Assembly (NCBI GenBank): GCA_034505795.1 | Contig: JAPDQM010000007.1 | Coordinates: 7,356-71,355, forward strand | DNA: 64,000 bases | Direction of reading: 5' to 3' | DNA from: Thermofontimicrobium_A sp034505795 | GTDB taxonomy: Bacteria > Zhuqueibacterota > Zhuqueibacteria > Thermofontimicrobiales > Thermofontimicrobiaceae | Notes under the pieces: model-generated | Databases searched by the model: none | What the model was told of the DNA's origin: nothing | The model's input: the letters and a program-made list of their open reading frames with translations, nothing else | Program-made: the position numbers and the translations under genes | Shown: positions 55,681-64,000 of the stretch, piece after piece | Numbering within the stretch: position 1 is the stretch's first letter | How the letters are laid out: the number at the start of each line of letters is the position of its first letter

Positions 55681-56955
55681 ATGGCAATAACCGCTTTTCT
55701 AACCGCTCTTATTTTTAGCTCGCTGCTGATGCATCCAGTTAGCTATCATCCGACCTGTAACAGCTATCCGCAGCACCGAAACACACAAATTGGCACAGCA
55801 GGAGCCTACTACAACCATCAATATCCCAATCTTTTTATCGAACTGCTCCACAAAACACCGATTGAGGTCCAAAACCGCATCGACAGCACTTTCAACCAAT
55901 TATTTCATGGCGATGACCAAACCCAGCGCATTTACTTTCCGGCTGAACCTGATATGGCCTATATCGAAGATATCGGGAACCGTGATGTTCGTACCGAAGG
56001 TATGTCCTATGGCATGATGATCGCAGTTCAACTCAACAGAAAAAATGAATTCGACCGATTGTGGAAATGGGCAAAAACCTTCATGCAGCATCAGAGCGGT
56101 CCGAGTAAAGATTTTTTTGCCTGGCACTGCCGAACCGACGGAACCAAAATTGATCAAAACTCTGCCTCTGATGGTGAAGAGTGGTTTGTCATGGCATTGT
56201 TTTTTGCCTCGGCCCGATGGGGCAATGGAGAAGGAATTTTTAATTATAAAGCTGAGGCGCAAAAAATATTAGACGCCATGCTCTCAAAGGCTGAATGTTC
56301 GGATCGACCTGATGTCATAACCAATATGTTCAATAAAAAACACAAACAGGTGGTTTTTGTGCCGGTGGGAAACGCCGATGATTTCACGGATCCATCCTAT
56401 CATTTGCCGCATTTTTACGAGCTATGGGCGCGCTGGGCGGATAAAAATAACCAGTTCTGGCGCGAAGCCGCTGACACCAGCCGTCAATTTTTAAAAAGGG
56501 CCGTCCATCCCCAAACCGGATTAGCGCCAGATTATGCTCGATTCGATGGTTCACCTTTTGATCCATTTTGGGGCGGCGGGCACAAAGATTTCCGGTTCGA
56601 TGCCTGGCGCGTGGCCATGAATGTTGCAATGGATTACCATTGGTTTGCTCGGGATGATTGGGCCGTCATGCAGTCCAATCGGCTGCTTGATTTTTTTTCC
56701 AACCAGGGCATTAACAGCTATGGCAATCAATACACGCTGGATGGTAAAAAATTGGGAGACGATCATAGCGCCGGTCTGGTTGCCATGAATGCTGTGGCAG
56801 CTTTAGCCGCCACCCATGAAAAACGAAAGGATTTTGTCGAAGAATTGTGGAAATTGCCCATTCCCACTGGAACATGGAGATACTACGATGGGATGTTGTA
56901 TCTGCTGGCGCTGCTCCAACTCAGCGGCAATTTCAAAATTTATCAGATACCTTAG
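55681..56955 (+). CDS. GH8 reducing-end xylose-releasing exo-oligoxylanase (Rex-type)
   Basis: 424 residues with an export signal (TAFLTALIFSSLLMH). It removes xylose from the reducing end of xylo-oligosaccharides. Seen: RTEGMSYGMMIAVQLN with the acid Glu at about 105, DFFAWHCRTDG, SASDGEEWFVMALFFA and DFRFDAWRVAMN with the base Asp at about 306, all as in Bacillus halodurans Rex. The open frame begins at 55558, upstream of the promoter and operator, so that part cannot be in the mRNA; the ATG at 55681, preceded by AAGGTGG, is the start. Under predicted direct LacI control. It prepares linear oligomers for the GH3 xylosidase. Confidence 0.92.
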   Translation: MAITAFLTALIFSSLLMHPVSYHPTCNSYPQHRNTQIGTAGAYYNHQYPNLFIELLHKTPIEVQNRIDSTFNQLFHGDDQTQRIYFPAEPDMAYIEDIGNRDVRTEGMSYGMMIAVQLNRKNEFDRLWKWAKTFMQHQSGPSKDFFAWHCRTDGTKIDQNSASDGEEWFVMALFFASARWGNGEGIFNYKAEAQKILDAMLSKAECSDRPDVITNMFNKKHKQVVFVPVGNADDFTDPSYHLPHFYELWARWADKNNQFWREAADTSRQFLKRAVHPQTGLAPDYARFDGSPFDPFWGGGHKDFRFDAWRVAMNVAMDYHWFARDDWAVMQSNRLLDFFSNQGINSYGNQYTLDGKKLGDDHSAGLVAMNAVAALAATHEKRKDFVEELWKLPIPTGTWRYYDGMLYLLALLQLSGNFKIYQIP

Positions 56956-57006
56956 ATTTCAGAATTAGTCCATTTCGGCAGAATGCATAAAAACAGATTA
57001 ATTTGT

Positions 57007-57109
57007 TGTCATTCCGAACGGAGCGAAGCGGAGTGAGGAATCTTTAGATTATGCAGAACCAATGACTTTTACAGATTCCTCTCCGCCGATTGGCGGATCG
57101 GAATGACAT
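57007..57109. repeat. Dispersed palindromic repeat, copy 1
   Basis: Ends are inverted: TGTCATTCCGAACGGAGCGA near the left end and GGATCGGAATGACAT at the right. Inner arms AGTGAGGAATCT and AGATTCCTCTCC also pair. A second copy lies at 62235-62344. It lies between the GH8 and GH115 genes and codes for nothing. Confidence 0.75.
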
Positions 57110-57198
57110 GTAATGCCTAAAAATTTTTATTTTCACACAGTCTGGCGAGGTGGACCCGATCTCACTCCATCACTTGAAATTTAAATTAGGTGACTCCC

Positions 57199-60156
57199 AT
57201 GACTCGTACCAGCAGAATTGCTTTTCTTTCAATCCTTAATTATTTCTGGCCAACCGTGTTACTCATCTCACTTTTAACCATTTTCCTATTTGTTTGCCCA
57301 AAACCTGCACCAGCAAAAAGCAATCTGTCTTACATCTCCACTGAAAAAAGCGAGGGGGCATTCACTCTTTCAACTAGCGGCAAATCAGCGCCATTATGCG
57401 TCAGTTCTCAGGATTATCCCGGCGTGATCCGCGTTTTGAAACTCCTGCAAGCCGACATTGAACGGGTAACAAACGTCAAGCCCGATCTTTCAATAGATGT
57501 GATACCGGCCGGCAGTGAAGTCGTTCTGATTGGAACGTTGGGCAAAAGCCCACTGATCGACAAGCTGGTTGCAGATAAAAAACTTGAGGTCGATGACATC
57601 GCCGGAAAGTGGGAAACATTTTTAATTCAGATTTTGGAGCAGCCATTTCAAAATGTCGATCGTGCTTTGATAATTGTTGGCAGCGACAAGCGGGGCACGA
57701 TCTTCGGCATGTTCGATCTTGCCGAGAAAATCGGCGTCTCGCCCTGGTATTGGTGGGCTGATGTGCCGCCGAAAAAGAAAGCTGAAATTTATGTGCTTCC
57801 CGGTCGGCATACGTTGGGTGAGCCCAAAGTAAAGTATCGGGGCATTTTTATTAATGACGAAGCGCCCGCTCTTTCCGGCTGGGCGTATGAAAAATTTGGT
57901 GGCTTTAATTCCAAGTTTTATGAACATGTATTTGAGCTAATATTAAGATTGAAAGGCAACTTCCTTTGGCCCGCGATGTGGGGCAGAGCTTTTTATGATG
58001 ACGACCCAGAAAATCCCCGATTGGCCGATGAATATGGCGTGGTGATCAGCACCTCCCACCATGAACCCATGATGCGGGCGCATGACGAATGGCGACGCTA
58101 TGGCTCCGGTCCCTGGAATTATGAAAAGAATGAAGCCAATCTCAAGAAGTTTTGGCGAGAAGGCATCCAACGCATGGGTAATTACGAAAGCATCGTTACT
58201 CTGGCCATGCGCGGGGATGGCGATGAACCTATGACCGAAGAAGCCAATATCGAGCTGCTCCAGCGAATTGTCAAAGACCAGCGAGAAATTCTGAAAGAAG
58301 TGACTGGCAAAGACGTGAGCACCATCCCTCAGGTCTGGGCGCTTTACAAAGAGGTTCAGGGATATTATGACAGAGGGATGCGGGTGCCCGATGACGTGAC
58401 GCTGCTTTTGTGCGATGACAATTGGGGCAATATCCGAATCCTTCCGAAAAAAGAAGATCAAAATCATAAAGGCGGTTTCGGTATCTATTACCACTTTGAT
58501 TATGTGGGAGGTCCGATCAGTTATAAATGGCTCAATGTTACCCAGATTGAAAAGGTGTGGGAGCAGATGAATCTTGCCTACCAGTGGGGCGCTCGCAAAT
58601 TGTGGTTGGTGAATGTGGGTGATATCAAGCCCATGGAATTGCCGATTAGCTTTTTTCTCGATTTCGCCTGGAATCCAGAAGCGATTCGTCCGGATGCCCT
58701 GCCGCAATATTACGTGGACTGGGCGCGGGAGCAGTTCGGTGAAAAACATGCCAAAGAGATCGGGAAGATTCTTTCGCTCTATACCAAATATAATGCCCGG
58801 CGGCATCCGGAAATGCTTGAACCGTTTACGTACAGTTTGGTGAACTACCGAGAAGCGGAAACGATCACAGCCGATTACAATGCACTTTTAAAGAGTGCCA
58901 GGGCCATTTATGAGGTTTTGCCGGAGAACCACCGATCCGCATTTTATCAACTGGTTCTCTATCCGGTGGAAGCCTGCGCCAATTTAAATGAGATGGTAGT
59001 TACTGCCGGGAAAAATCAACTTTACGCCACGCAGGGAAGGGCTTCTGCGAATGCCCATGCCGAACAGGTGAAAACGCTTTTTGCCAGAGACGCCGAGCTG
59101 ACCCGCTGCTATCATGATCTTGAAGGTGGCAAATGGAATTTAATGATGTCCCAGACCCATATCGGCTACACCTACTGGAACAATCCGCCAGTGAACAAGA
59201 TGCCGGCTATCTCTTATGTGCATGTTCCTGCTACCTCCACTCTGGGCTATGTGATTGAAAATATAGCCGGCCCCAGGTTTGAGGGCAGCGGGGAACCGAG
59301 ATACAGCACAGAAATGCCACAATTCGATCCGGTGAATAATCAAGAATATTATGTCGAGCTTTTCAACACCGGCAATGATCCCATCGATTACACCATCAAA
59401 ACCAAACAGGACTGGATCAAGGTCTCATCTACCATAGGCACCATTCAAACCGAAGAAAAAGTATACGTCAGCATCGATTGGCAAAAAGCGCCCAAAGGGA
59501 GGTCGACTGGTAAAATTGTTATCTCCGGACCGGGAAACAAATATACAGTCAATGTACCGATCCGCACGGATTTGCCAGATTGTGCCGGTTTTGTAGAAAA
59601 CAACGGTGTGGTCTCCATTGAAGCGGCTCATTTTGACAGGGCAGTGAATACGGCGGACATCCGCTGGATCACGGTTCCGAATCTCGGTCGCACGCAGTCG
59701 GCGGTAACCATCGAACCGTCCAACGCTGACCGGCAAACACCGGGCAAGGATTCTCCACATCTGGAATATACGTTTACGGTTTTTGACGCCGTTGACGTGG
59801 AAGTGCAAACTTACCTCTCTCCGACCCTCAATTTCATGAAAAATGAAGGATTGAAATACGCCATTGCCATTGATGATGAACCACCCCAGGTCGTCAATAT
59901 GCACGAGGGTGAAACACAACCGGACTGGGAGTACCCGCGCTGGTGGAATACATCGGTTGTGGATCACATCAAAATTAAAACCACAAAGCATAAAGGACTC
60001 ACGCCGGGTAAACATACCTTGAAAGTCTGGATGGTCGATCCAGGAGTCGTTTTCCAAAAGTTCGTGATTGATGAGGGTGGATTAAAACCAAGCTATTTGG
60101 GGCCGCCGGAGAGTTACTTTCATACAGCAATAAAAAATGCTGATAGAAATCTATAA
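57199..60156 (+). CDS. GH115 alpha-glucuronidase
   Basis: 985 residues with an N-terminal hydrophobic export segment (FWPTVLLISLLTIFLFVC). GH115 enzymes remove (4-O-methyl-)D-glucuronic acid side chains from intact xylan. Seen: SVKYRGIFINDE-type sequence (KVKYRGIFINDEAPALSGW), ELILRLKGNFLWPAMWGRAFYDDD, ISTSHHEPMMRAHDEWRRYG, TLAMRGDGDEPM, and LLCDDNWGNIRILP with HFDYVGGP, the conserved core of the family. The C-terminal domain (about 760-985, ISTEAAHF-like VSIEAAHFDR) is the usual beta-sandwich. The frame opens at a GTG three codons before; ATG 57199 follows TTAGGTGACTCCC. Key partner of GH8 and GH3 here for glucuronoxylan. Confidence 0.92.
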   Translation: MTRTSRIAFLSILNYFWPTVLLISLLTIFLFVCPKPAPAKSNLSYISTEKSEGAFTLSTSGKSAPLCVSSQDYPGVIRVLKLLQADIERVTNVKPDLSIDVIPAGSEVVLIGTLGKSPLIDKLVADKKLEVDDIAGKWETFLIQILEQPFQNVDRALIIVGSDKRGTIFGMFDLAEKIGVSPWYWWADVPPKKKAEIYVLPGRHTLGEPKVKYRGIFINDEAPALSGWAYEKFGGFNSKFYEHVFELILRLKGNFLWPAMWGRAFYDDDPENPRLADEYGVVISTSHHEPMMRAHDEWRRYGSGPWNYEKNEANLKKFWREGIQRMGNYESIVTLAMRGDGDEPMTEEANIELLQRIVKDQREILKEVTGKDVSTIPQVWALYKEVQGYYDRGMRVPDDVTLLLCDDNWGNIRILPKKEDQNHKGGFGIYYHFDYVGGPISYKWLNVTQIEKVWEQMNLAYQWGARKLWLVNVGDIKPMELPISFFLDFAWNPEAIRPDALPQYYVDWAREQFGEKHAKEIGKILSLYTKYNARRHPEMLEPFTYSLVNYREAETITADYNALLKSARAIYEVLPENHRSAFYQLVLYPVEACANLNEMVVTAGKNQLYATQGRASANAHAEQVKTLFARDAELTRCYHDLEGGKWNLMMSQTHIGYTYWNNPPVNKMPAISYVHVPATSTLGYVIENIAGPRFEGSGEPRYSTEMPQFDPVNNQEYYVELFNTGNDPIDYTIKTKQDWIKVSSTIGTIQTEEKVYVSIDWQKAPKGRSTGKIVISGPGNKYTVNVPIRTDLPDCAGFVENNGVVSIEAAHFDRAVNTADIRWITVPNLGRTQSAVTIEPSNADRQTPGKDSPHLEYTFTVFDAVDVEVQTYLSPTLNFMKNEGLKYAIAIDDEPPQVVNMHEGETQPDWEYPRWWNTSVVDHIKIKTTKHKGLTPGKHTLKVWMVDPGVVFQKFVIDEGGLKPSYLGPPESYFHTAIKNADRNL

Positions 60157-60198
60157 TTCTTGTACTGTTCGGGATCAGATTATCATTGGAGGAATAAC

Positions 60199-61005
60199 AT
60201 GCAAAGGAAAATATATATTTTGATAATTTGCATTTTTCTATATTTCTCATGTGAACGAAATTCAAATCCAATCTCTTATAATGATAATGTATTTATTACT
60301 AAAATTGATATTGAAGGAATGATGAAGAAACATCTGCCTGATTTCAGAATTGTTAGAAAACGCGCACGGTGGAAAGAAGGAAGGGAATTTGTCTTTGTAA
60401 ATGACAAACATAATATTTTTATCAGGGCAGGTATTCACAGCTCAAAAGCAAAGGTCCAGGAGATTGCAGAGGAGTACAATAATTCTTGCTGGATTCGACC
60501 AATAGAGGACACAAATAAAATTTGGGGAATTGGAGATAAGTGTTGGTGGATGCCAGATATCGATTCTCCAGATACTGTTCAATATCAGTTTATTCGTAAC
60601 AACATCTTTATTATTGTTAATTCTCATAATTATCCTGACATTTTGAGTCTGACAAAATCAATTGATCAAGACATTTTAAATGACGCTGATTACATTAAGC
60701 TAGGATATTCGTTGTCGCTTCCAGTAATCAAGTCAATCACTGCATCAAAAAAAGAGCTTAAAGAAGGAGAAACTACAAAAATAACTATACAAGCATCCGA
60801 TCCATACAATGAACCGTTAGAATATGTTTTTAATTTTGGATTATATCATGTTGAAAGTGATCCTAAAAATGTTTTTACTTTTGAAGCTTCTCGTGATTAT
60901 GTACCGGCGCCTTTTTTCGGTTCCCACATTTTAAAGTTTATAGTTGTTAACGAGAGCAATGTTGTTTCTGAAGTGGCTGAATTTGAGATAACTATTTTTC
61001 AATAA
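60199..61005 (+). CDS. Orphan AT-rich lipoprotein of unknown function
   Basis: 268 residues with a lipoprotein signal (IYILIICIFLYFSCERN, cysteine near 17). The middle has no recognised domain; the last 80 residues (PVIKSITASKKELKEGETTKITIQASD) look like a bacterial Ig-like or PKD-like beta domain. Codons are clearly richer in A and T (many AAT, ATT, AAA, TTT) than those of the neighbouring GH115 and reductase genes, suggesting later acquisition. TTGGAGGAATAAC precedes the ATG. It lies 42 bp after the GH115 gene, so it may be read through from it. Function unknown. Confidence 0.75.
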   Translation: MQRKIYILIICIFLYFSCERNSNPISYNDNVFITKIDIEGMMKKHLPDFRIVRKRARWKEGREFVFVNDKHNIFIRAGIHSSKAKVQEIAEEYNNSCWIRPIEDTNKIWGIGDKCWWMPDIDSPDTVQYQFIRNNIFIIVNSHNYPDILSLTKSIDQDILNDADYIKLGYSLSLPVIKSITASKKELKEGETTKITIQASDPYNEPLEYVFNFGLYHVESDPKNVFTFEASRDYVPAPFFGSHILKFIVVNESNVVSEVAEFEITIFQ

Positions 61006-61143
61006 TTATGTATCTGCGAATCTGACGAGCCTTATGCAAATGGACCTTGTTAATTTTGAATGTCCAAAACATTTACAAAATTCCTATTGGATTTTTGATC
61101 TTAGTCTGAATGGCAGATAATAAATCCTCCAGAGGGATAAATT

Positions 61144-62127
61144 ATGCAATACCGATCATTAGGCCGTACCGGCTGGAACATCTCTACCGTTAGCTTCGGT
61201 GCTTGGGCCATTGGTGGCACCTGGGGACTAGTGGATGATAATGAATCTTTGGCAGCGCTGCATCGGGCAGTTGAGCTCGGCGTCAATTTCTTTGATACCG
61301 CCGATGTCTATGGTGATGGTCACAGCGAAAGATTGCTTCGTCAATTGCGCAGTGATCATAAAGAAAAAATTTATATCGCCACCAAAGCGGGGCGACGGCT
61401 CAATCCTCACACGGCTGCTGGCTACAATCGAGAAAATCTTACCGCATTCGTCGAACGTAGTCTTAAAAATCTGGGCACTGAGACCATCGATCTGCTTCAA
61501 CTCCATTGCCCGCCGACCGATGTCTATTACATGCCCGAGGTCTTTGATATTCTGGATGATTTCGTTAAAAATGGTAAAATTCGATACTATGGCGTGAGCG
61601 TTGAACGAGTGGAGGAAGCGCTAAAAGCCATCGAATATCCCAATGTGCAATCAGTGCAGATCATCTTCAATATGTTTCGCCATCGTCCGGCGGAGCTGTT
61701 CTTTGAACAGGCGAAAAGGCGTCGGGTAGGTATTATTGCACGTGTGCCGCTGGCATCGGGGATGCTCACTGGAAAGCTGAAACCAGATACAACTTTTGCG
61801 CCTGATGATCATCGTCAATTCAATCGTCACGGGGAGGCATTCGATCGCGGTGAAACCTTTTCCGGTGTCGACTATGATATTGGCTTGATGGCAGTGAAAA
61901 AATTGAAAGCCATTTGCCCCTTGGGGATGAGTATGGCACAGTTCGCTCTGCGCTGGATTTTGATGTTCGATGCCGTGACCTGCACTATCCCCGGCGCTAA
62001 ACGGCCATCTCAGGTGGAAGAAAATTCCAGCGTTGCTGATCTGCCGCCGCTCGCTGCGGAAACAATCAATCAGGTACGGGCAATTTACGATAACCATATC
62101 CGCAAATTGGTGCATCAATATTGGTAG
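61144..62127 (+). CDS. Aldo/keto reductase
   Basis: 327 residues, TIM-barrel NADPH-dependent oxidoreductase. The catalytic tetrad is visible: Asp and Tyr in NFFDTADVYGDGHSERLL, Lys in IATKAGRR, His in LLQLHCPP. The C-terminal IPGAKRPSQVEENSS carries the usual NADPH 2'-phosphate contacts. Members act on sugars, uronates and small aldehydes; here it could reduce a released xylose or uronic acid, but this is inference from place. CCTCCAGAGGGATAAATT holds the AGAGG ribosome site. Confidence 0.92.
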   Translation: MQYRSLGRTGWNISTVSFGAWAIGGTWGLVDDNESLAALHRAVELGVNFFDTADVYGDGHSERLLRQLRSDHKEKIYIATKAGRRLNPHTAAGYNRENLTAFVERSLKNLGTETIDLLQLHCPPTDVYYMPEVFDILDDFVKNGKIRYYGVSVERVEEALKAIEYPNVQSVQIIFNMFRHRPAELFFEQAKRRRVGIIARVPLASGMLTGKLKPDTTFAPDDHRQFNRHGEAFDRGETFSGVDYDIGLMAVKKLKAICPLGMSMAQFALRWILMFDAVTCTIPGAKRPSQVEENSSVADLPPLAAETINQVRAIYDNHIRKLVHQYW

Positions 62128-62234
62128 AACGGGGTGTTGGAGTATTGGAGTTTTGGATTATTGAAATCTTGACTTTAATAACTCCTTACTCCATTTTAAT
62201 TCGATTTTGTAGAGTTTTGCAAAATGGATGAGTC

Positions 62235-62344
62235 TGTCATTCCGAGCGAAGCGAGGAATCTGGTTAATCAATGGATTGCATAAGAAATGCAGATTCCTCA
62301 CTCCTCCGTCCGTCGGCTGATGGACAGATCCGTTCGGCATAACA
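62235..62344. repeat. Dispersed palindromic repeat, copy 2
   Basis: Begins TGTCATTCCGAGCGAAGCGA and continues GGAATCT, then returns as AGATTCCTCACTCC and CCGTTCGGCATAACA. Related to copy 1 at 57007-57109 at both ends, with a different centre. It fills most of the 316-bp gap 62128-62443 before the esterase gene. Confidence 0.75.
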
Positions 62345-62443
62345 GTAAAATTTCAATTTTGCAGAACTCTAAATATTTTGCAAGAGAAATAGCCTTTCAA
62401 AAATTCAAAGCCTTTGACTGGGGACATCTTTTATGGAGGATTT

Positions 62444-63388
62444 ATGATCCGAAAATCTTATGTTCATGTACCTCTTATATTGCTATGGTTAATCATTATC
62501 CCGATCATTGTCCGTTCTCAAATTCCTGCCGCTGATAACTGGGTCGATTATGCTTCCGGCGAGTATGACATCCAGCCGAATATAACTTACGCTACTGCCA
62601 ATAATACCGACCTAAAGCTTGATTTGTATTTGCCCAGAGATCGGAGCACACCAAAACCGACGCTGATTCTGTTTCACGGCGGCGGCTGGGTCGCTGGTAT
62701 GAAAGAACGCAATGTGTTTTGGTTGCTGCCATATTTGTCCATGGGATGGGCAGTGATCAATGTCGAATATCGCACTGCGGCTAACTCGCTAGCACCAGCA
62801 GCAGTGGAGGACTGTCGTTGTGCGCTGAGGTGGGCAGCCTATCATTCTAAGCAATATAATCTAGACGCTTCAAAATTCGTGCTGACTGGCACTTCGGCCG
62901 GCGGACATTTGGCATTAATCACCGGCATGTTGCCAGCCAATTCGATTTTTGACCGCCAATGCCCAACACCGGATAGCATTCGCTGGCGAGCGGGGACGGA
63001 GCCAGAGGTGAAAGTTGCGGCCATTGTCAACTGGTTCGGCATTACGGATGTCGCTGACCTGCTCGATGGTCCCAATGCGAAGCATTATGCCATCGAATGG
63101 TTCGGCAGCTTGAGCAATCGGGAGGAACTGGCACGCCAGGTTTCGCCCATCAGTTATGTCCGCGCGGGACTGCCAGCGATCATCACAATTCATGGTGATC
63201 AAGATAACATTGTGCCTTACAGCCATGCAACGAGATTGCACGCGGCGTTGGACAAGGCTGGTGTGCCGAATCAACTGGTCACGATTAAGGGCGCAATGCA
63301 CGGCGGCTTCAATCGGCAAGCGCTGGTGGATAGCTATGCTGCGATCAGACTATTTCTGCGCAAGAATAATATTCTAAAGACCGAGTAA
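62444..63388 (+). CDS. Alpha/beta-hydrolase carbohydrate-esterase-like protein
   Basis: 314 residues with a signal peptide (HVPLILLWLIIIPIIVRSQ). Seen: oxyanion loop LFHGGGWVAG, nucleophile elbow LTGTSAGGHLAL, acid Asp in HGDQDNIVPYSHA and catalytic His in GAMHGGFN, the layout of the BD-FAE/hormone-sensitive-lipase group. In a glucuronoxylan region an acetyl-xylan or feruloyl esterase is the most likely role, but general esterase activity is all that sequence shows. ATG 62444 follows TGGAGGATTT; the frame extends ten codons upstream through that site. Confidence 0.88.
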   Translation: MIRKSYVHVPLILLWLIIIPIIVRSQIPAADNWVDYASGEYDIQPNITYATANNTDLKLDLYLPRDRSTPKPTLILFHGGGWVAGMKERNVFWLLPYLSMGWAVINVEYRTAANSLAPAAVEDCRCALRWAAYHSKQYNLDASKFVLTGTSAGGHLALITGMLPANSIFDRQCPTPDSIRWRAGTEPEVKVAAIVNWFGITDVADLLDGPNAKHYAIEWFGSLSNREELARQVSPISYVRAGLPAIITIHGDQDNIVPYSHATRLHAALDKAGVPNQLVTIKGAMHGGFNRQALVDSYAAIRLFLRKNNILKTE

Positions 63389-63441
63389 ACAATATGACAC
63401 TTGCGAAGGCTTGAACCCTTCCTAAGGGTAACTTTGTCTGC

Positions 63442-63472
63442 ATTGACCGGTCACTCGAAGTGACCGGTCAAT
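63442..63472. promoter_or_regulatory. Perfect inverted repeat, possible operator
   Basis: ATTGACCGGTCACT, CGA, then AGTGACCGGTCAAT: 14-bp arms with a 3-nt centre. No T-run on either side, so a terminator is unlikely. It lies 37 bp before the start of the URO-D-family gene, a good operator position; an mRNA hairpin is the alternative. Confidence 0.5.
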
Positions 63473-63508
63473 AGCCATTAGGCGAATTTTTAATACAGGA
63501 TATTCAGA

Positions 63509-64000
63509 ATGACAGACCAAGAATGGGAAGCGCTGCTGCGGATTATCAACGGTGAAATTCCAAAACCTTTGCCAATCGGCTTTATCATCGACAGCCCCTG
63601 GTTGCCGAACTGGTATGGCATTAAAATTCTCGATTATTTTTCTAATGACGAACTATGGCTGAATGCCAATTTGAAGGCGATCCGTGAATTTCCTGAGATT
63701 ATGTTTTTGCCGGGATTCTGGTCGGAATTTGGCATGTGCACCGAGCCATCGGCGTTTGGGGCTCGCTGCACCTTTCCAGTGAATGAATTTCCCCATGCTC
63801 ATAAAATTATCCATTCCGACGCTGACATCGATTCATTGCCGACACCGAATCCCAAAACGGATGGTTTTCTGCCGTTTGTGCTGAATCGGTTGAAACTGGC
63901 GCAGCCCAAAATCGAAGTAGCGGGTCATAAAATCCGTTTTGCCGTCGCCCGTGGTCCGTTGAACATCGCCAGCTTTTTGATGGGCACCACCGAATTTTTG
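63509..64000 (+). CDS. URO-D-family (uroporphyrinogen decarboxylase-like) protein, C terminus cut by window edge
   Basis: 164 residues visible of an expected ~340. The N-terminal PIGFIIDSPWLPNWYGIKILDYFSNDELWLNANL and the WSEFGMCTEPSAFGARC segment are typical of URO-D superfamily proteins that are not heme enzymes; this branch includes methylcobamide:CoM-type methyltransferases (MtaA/MtbA) and many uncharacterised members near sugar genes. True HemE N-terminal arginine motifs are not apparent. ATG 63509 follows ACAGGATATTCAGA. Placed after carbohydrate enzymes that release methyl groups (methyl-glucuronate, pectin methanol), a corrinoid methyl transfer role is conceivable but only a guess. 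Confidence 0.75.
   Translation, partial: MTDQEWEALLRIINGEIPKPLPIGFIIDSPWLPNWYGIKILDYFSNDELWLNANLKAIREFPEIMFLPGFWSEFGMCTEPSAFGARCTFPVNEFPHAHKIIHSDADIDSLPTPNPKTDGFLPFVLNRLKLAQPKIEVAGHKIRFAVARGPLNIASFLMGTTEFL

Noticed and set aside
57943..58806. 287-codon minus-strand frame
   Set aside because: Antisense to the GH115 gene; no family and no ribosome site.

Overview
The window reads as chromosomal DNA of an uncultured bacterium from the FCB group, and most likely not a member of Bacteroidota proper. Three predicted secreted proteins (3423-7013, 7044-9410, 37301-40189) end in a type IX secretion (T9SS) type-A sorting domain with the NYPNPFN motif. Their promoters are sigma70-like (TTGACN, 17 nt, TATATT) and many starts have strong AGGAG-type ribosome sites. 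Bacteroidota instead favour a TAnnTTTG -10 element and use Shine-Dalgarno sites weakly. A KSB1- or Calditrichota-like lineage would fit; this placement is inference. I saw no rRNA, tRNA, CRISPR array, insertion sequence or phage gene.

Layout. (1) 1-9410, minus strand: one long possible operon with a T9SS phospholipase-D/OB-fold protein, a T9SS gingipain-type C25 peptidase, holo-ACP synthase, an acyl-CoA synthetase, an acyl carrier protein and a KBL/alpha-oxoamine synthase cut by the window edge. The last four look like a set for making an amino-acid-derived lipid. (2) 9655-21823, plus strand: an outer-membrane propeller/peptidase/barrel fusion, a PQQ-type propeller lipoprotein, a PEGA protein, valS, a DUF4139 protein, recG and a DUF1844 protein. 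(3) 22302-31837: an envelope-glycan block with a methyltransferase, a GT4 glycosyltransferase, two tandem DUF2723 membrane proteins, a YbhN-like membrane protein and a DUF4837 lipoprotein. (4) 32130-36723, minus strand: an orphan receiver-PAS-PAS protein, a THEP1-like NTPase behind a structured leader with its own promoter and terminator, and a thioredoxin/SDR/DapA-like operon. (5) 37301-44024: a large T9SS PKD protein, an MBL/beta-CASP nuclease, phosphofructokinase and ElbB.

(6) 44336-64000 is an accessory plant-cell-wall region: GH3 beta-xylosidase, GH97, a parallel beta-helix protein, a sodium:solute symporter, a pectin methylesterase, a LacI regulator, a GH8 exo-oligoxylanase, a GH115 alpha-glucuronidase, an AT-rich orphan lipoprotein, an aldo/keto reductase, an alpha/beta-hydrolase esterase and a partial URO-D-family protein. 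Together they would debranch methylglucuronoxylan, trim xylo-oligosaccharides from the reducing end, demethylate pectin and import the products. No SusC/SusD pair is present. The LacI gene and the GH8 gene each carry a LacI-type palindrome beside a recognisable promoter, so the circuit can be read from sequence. Two copies of a palindromic repeat (57007-57109 and 62235-62344) lie in this region.

The least explained items are the leader RNA at 34139-34287, the oxoamine-synthase/ACP cluster, the 69-codon ORF at 14814-15023 and the perfect inverted repeat at 63442-63472.
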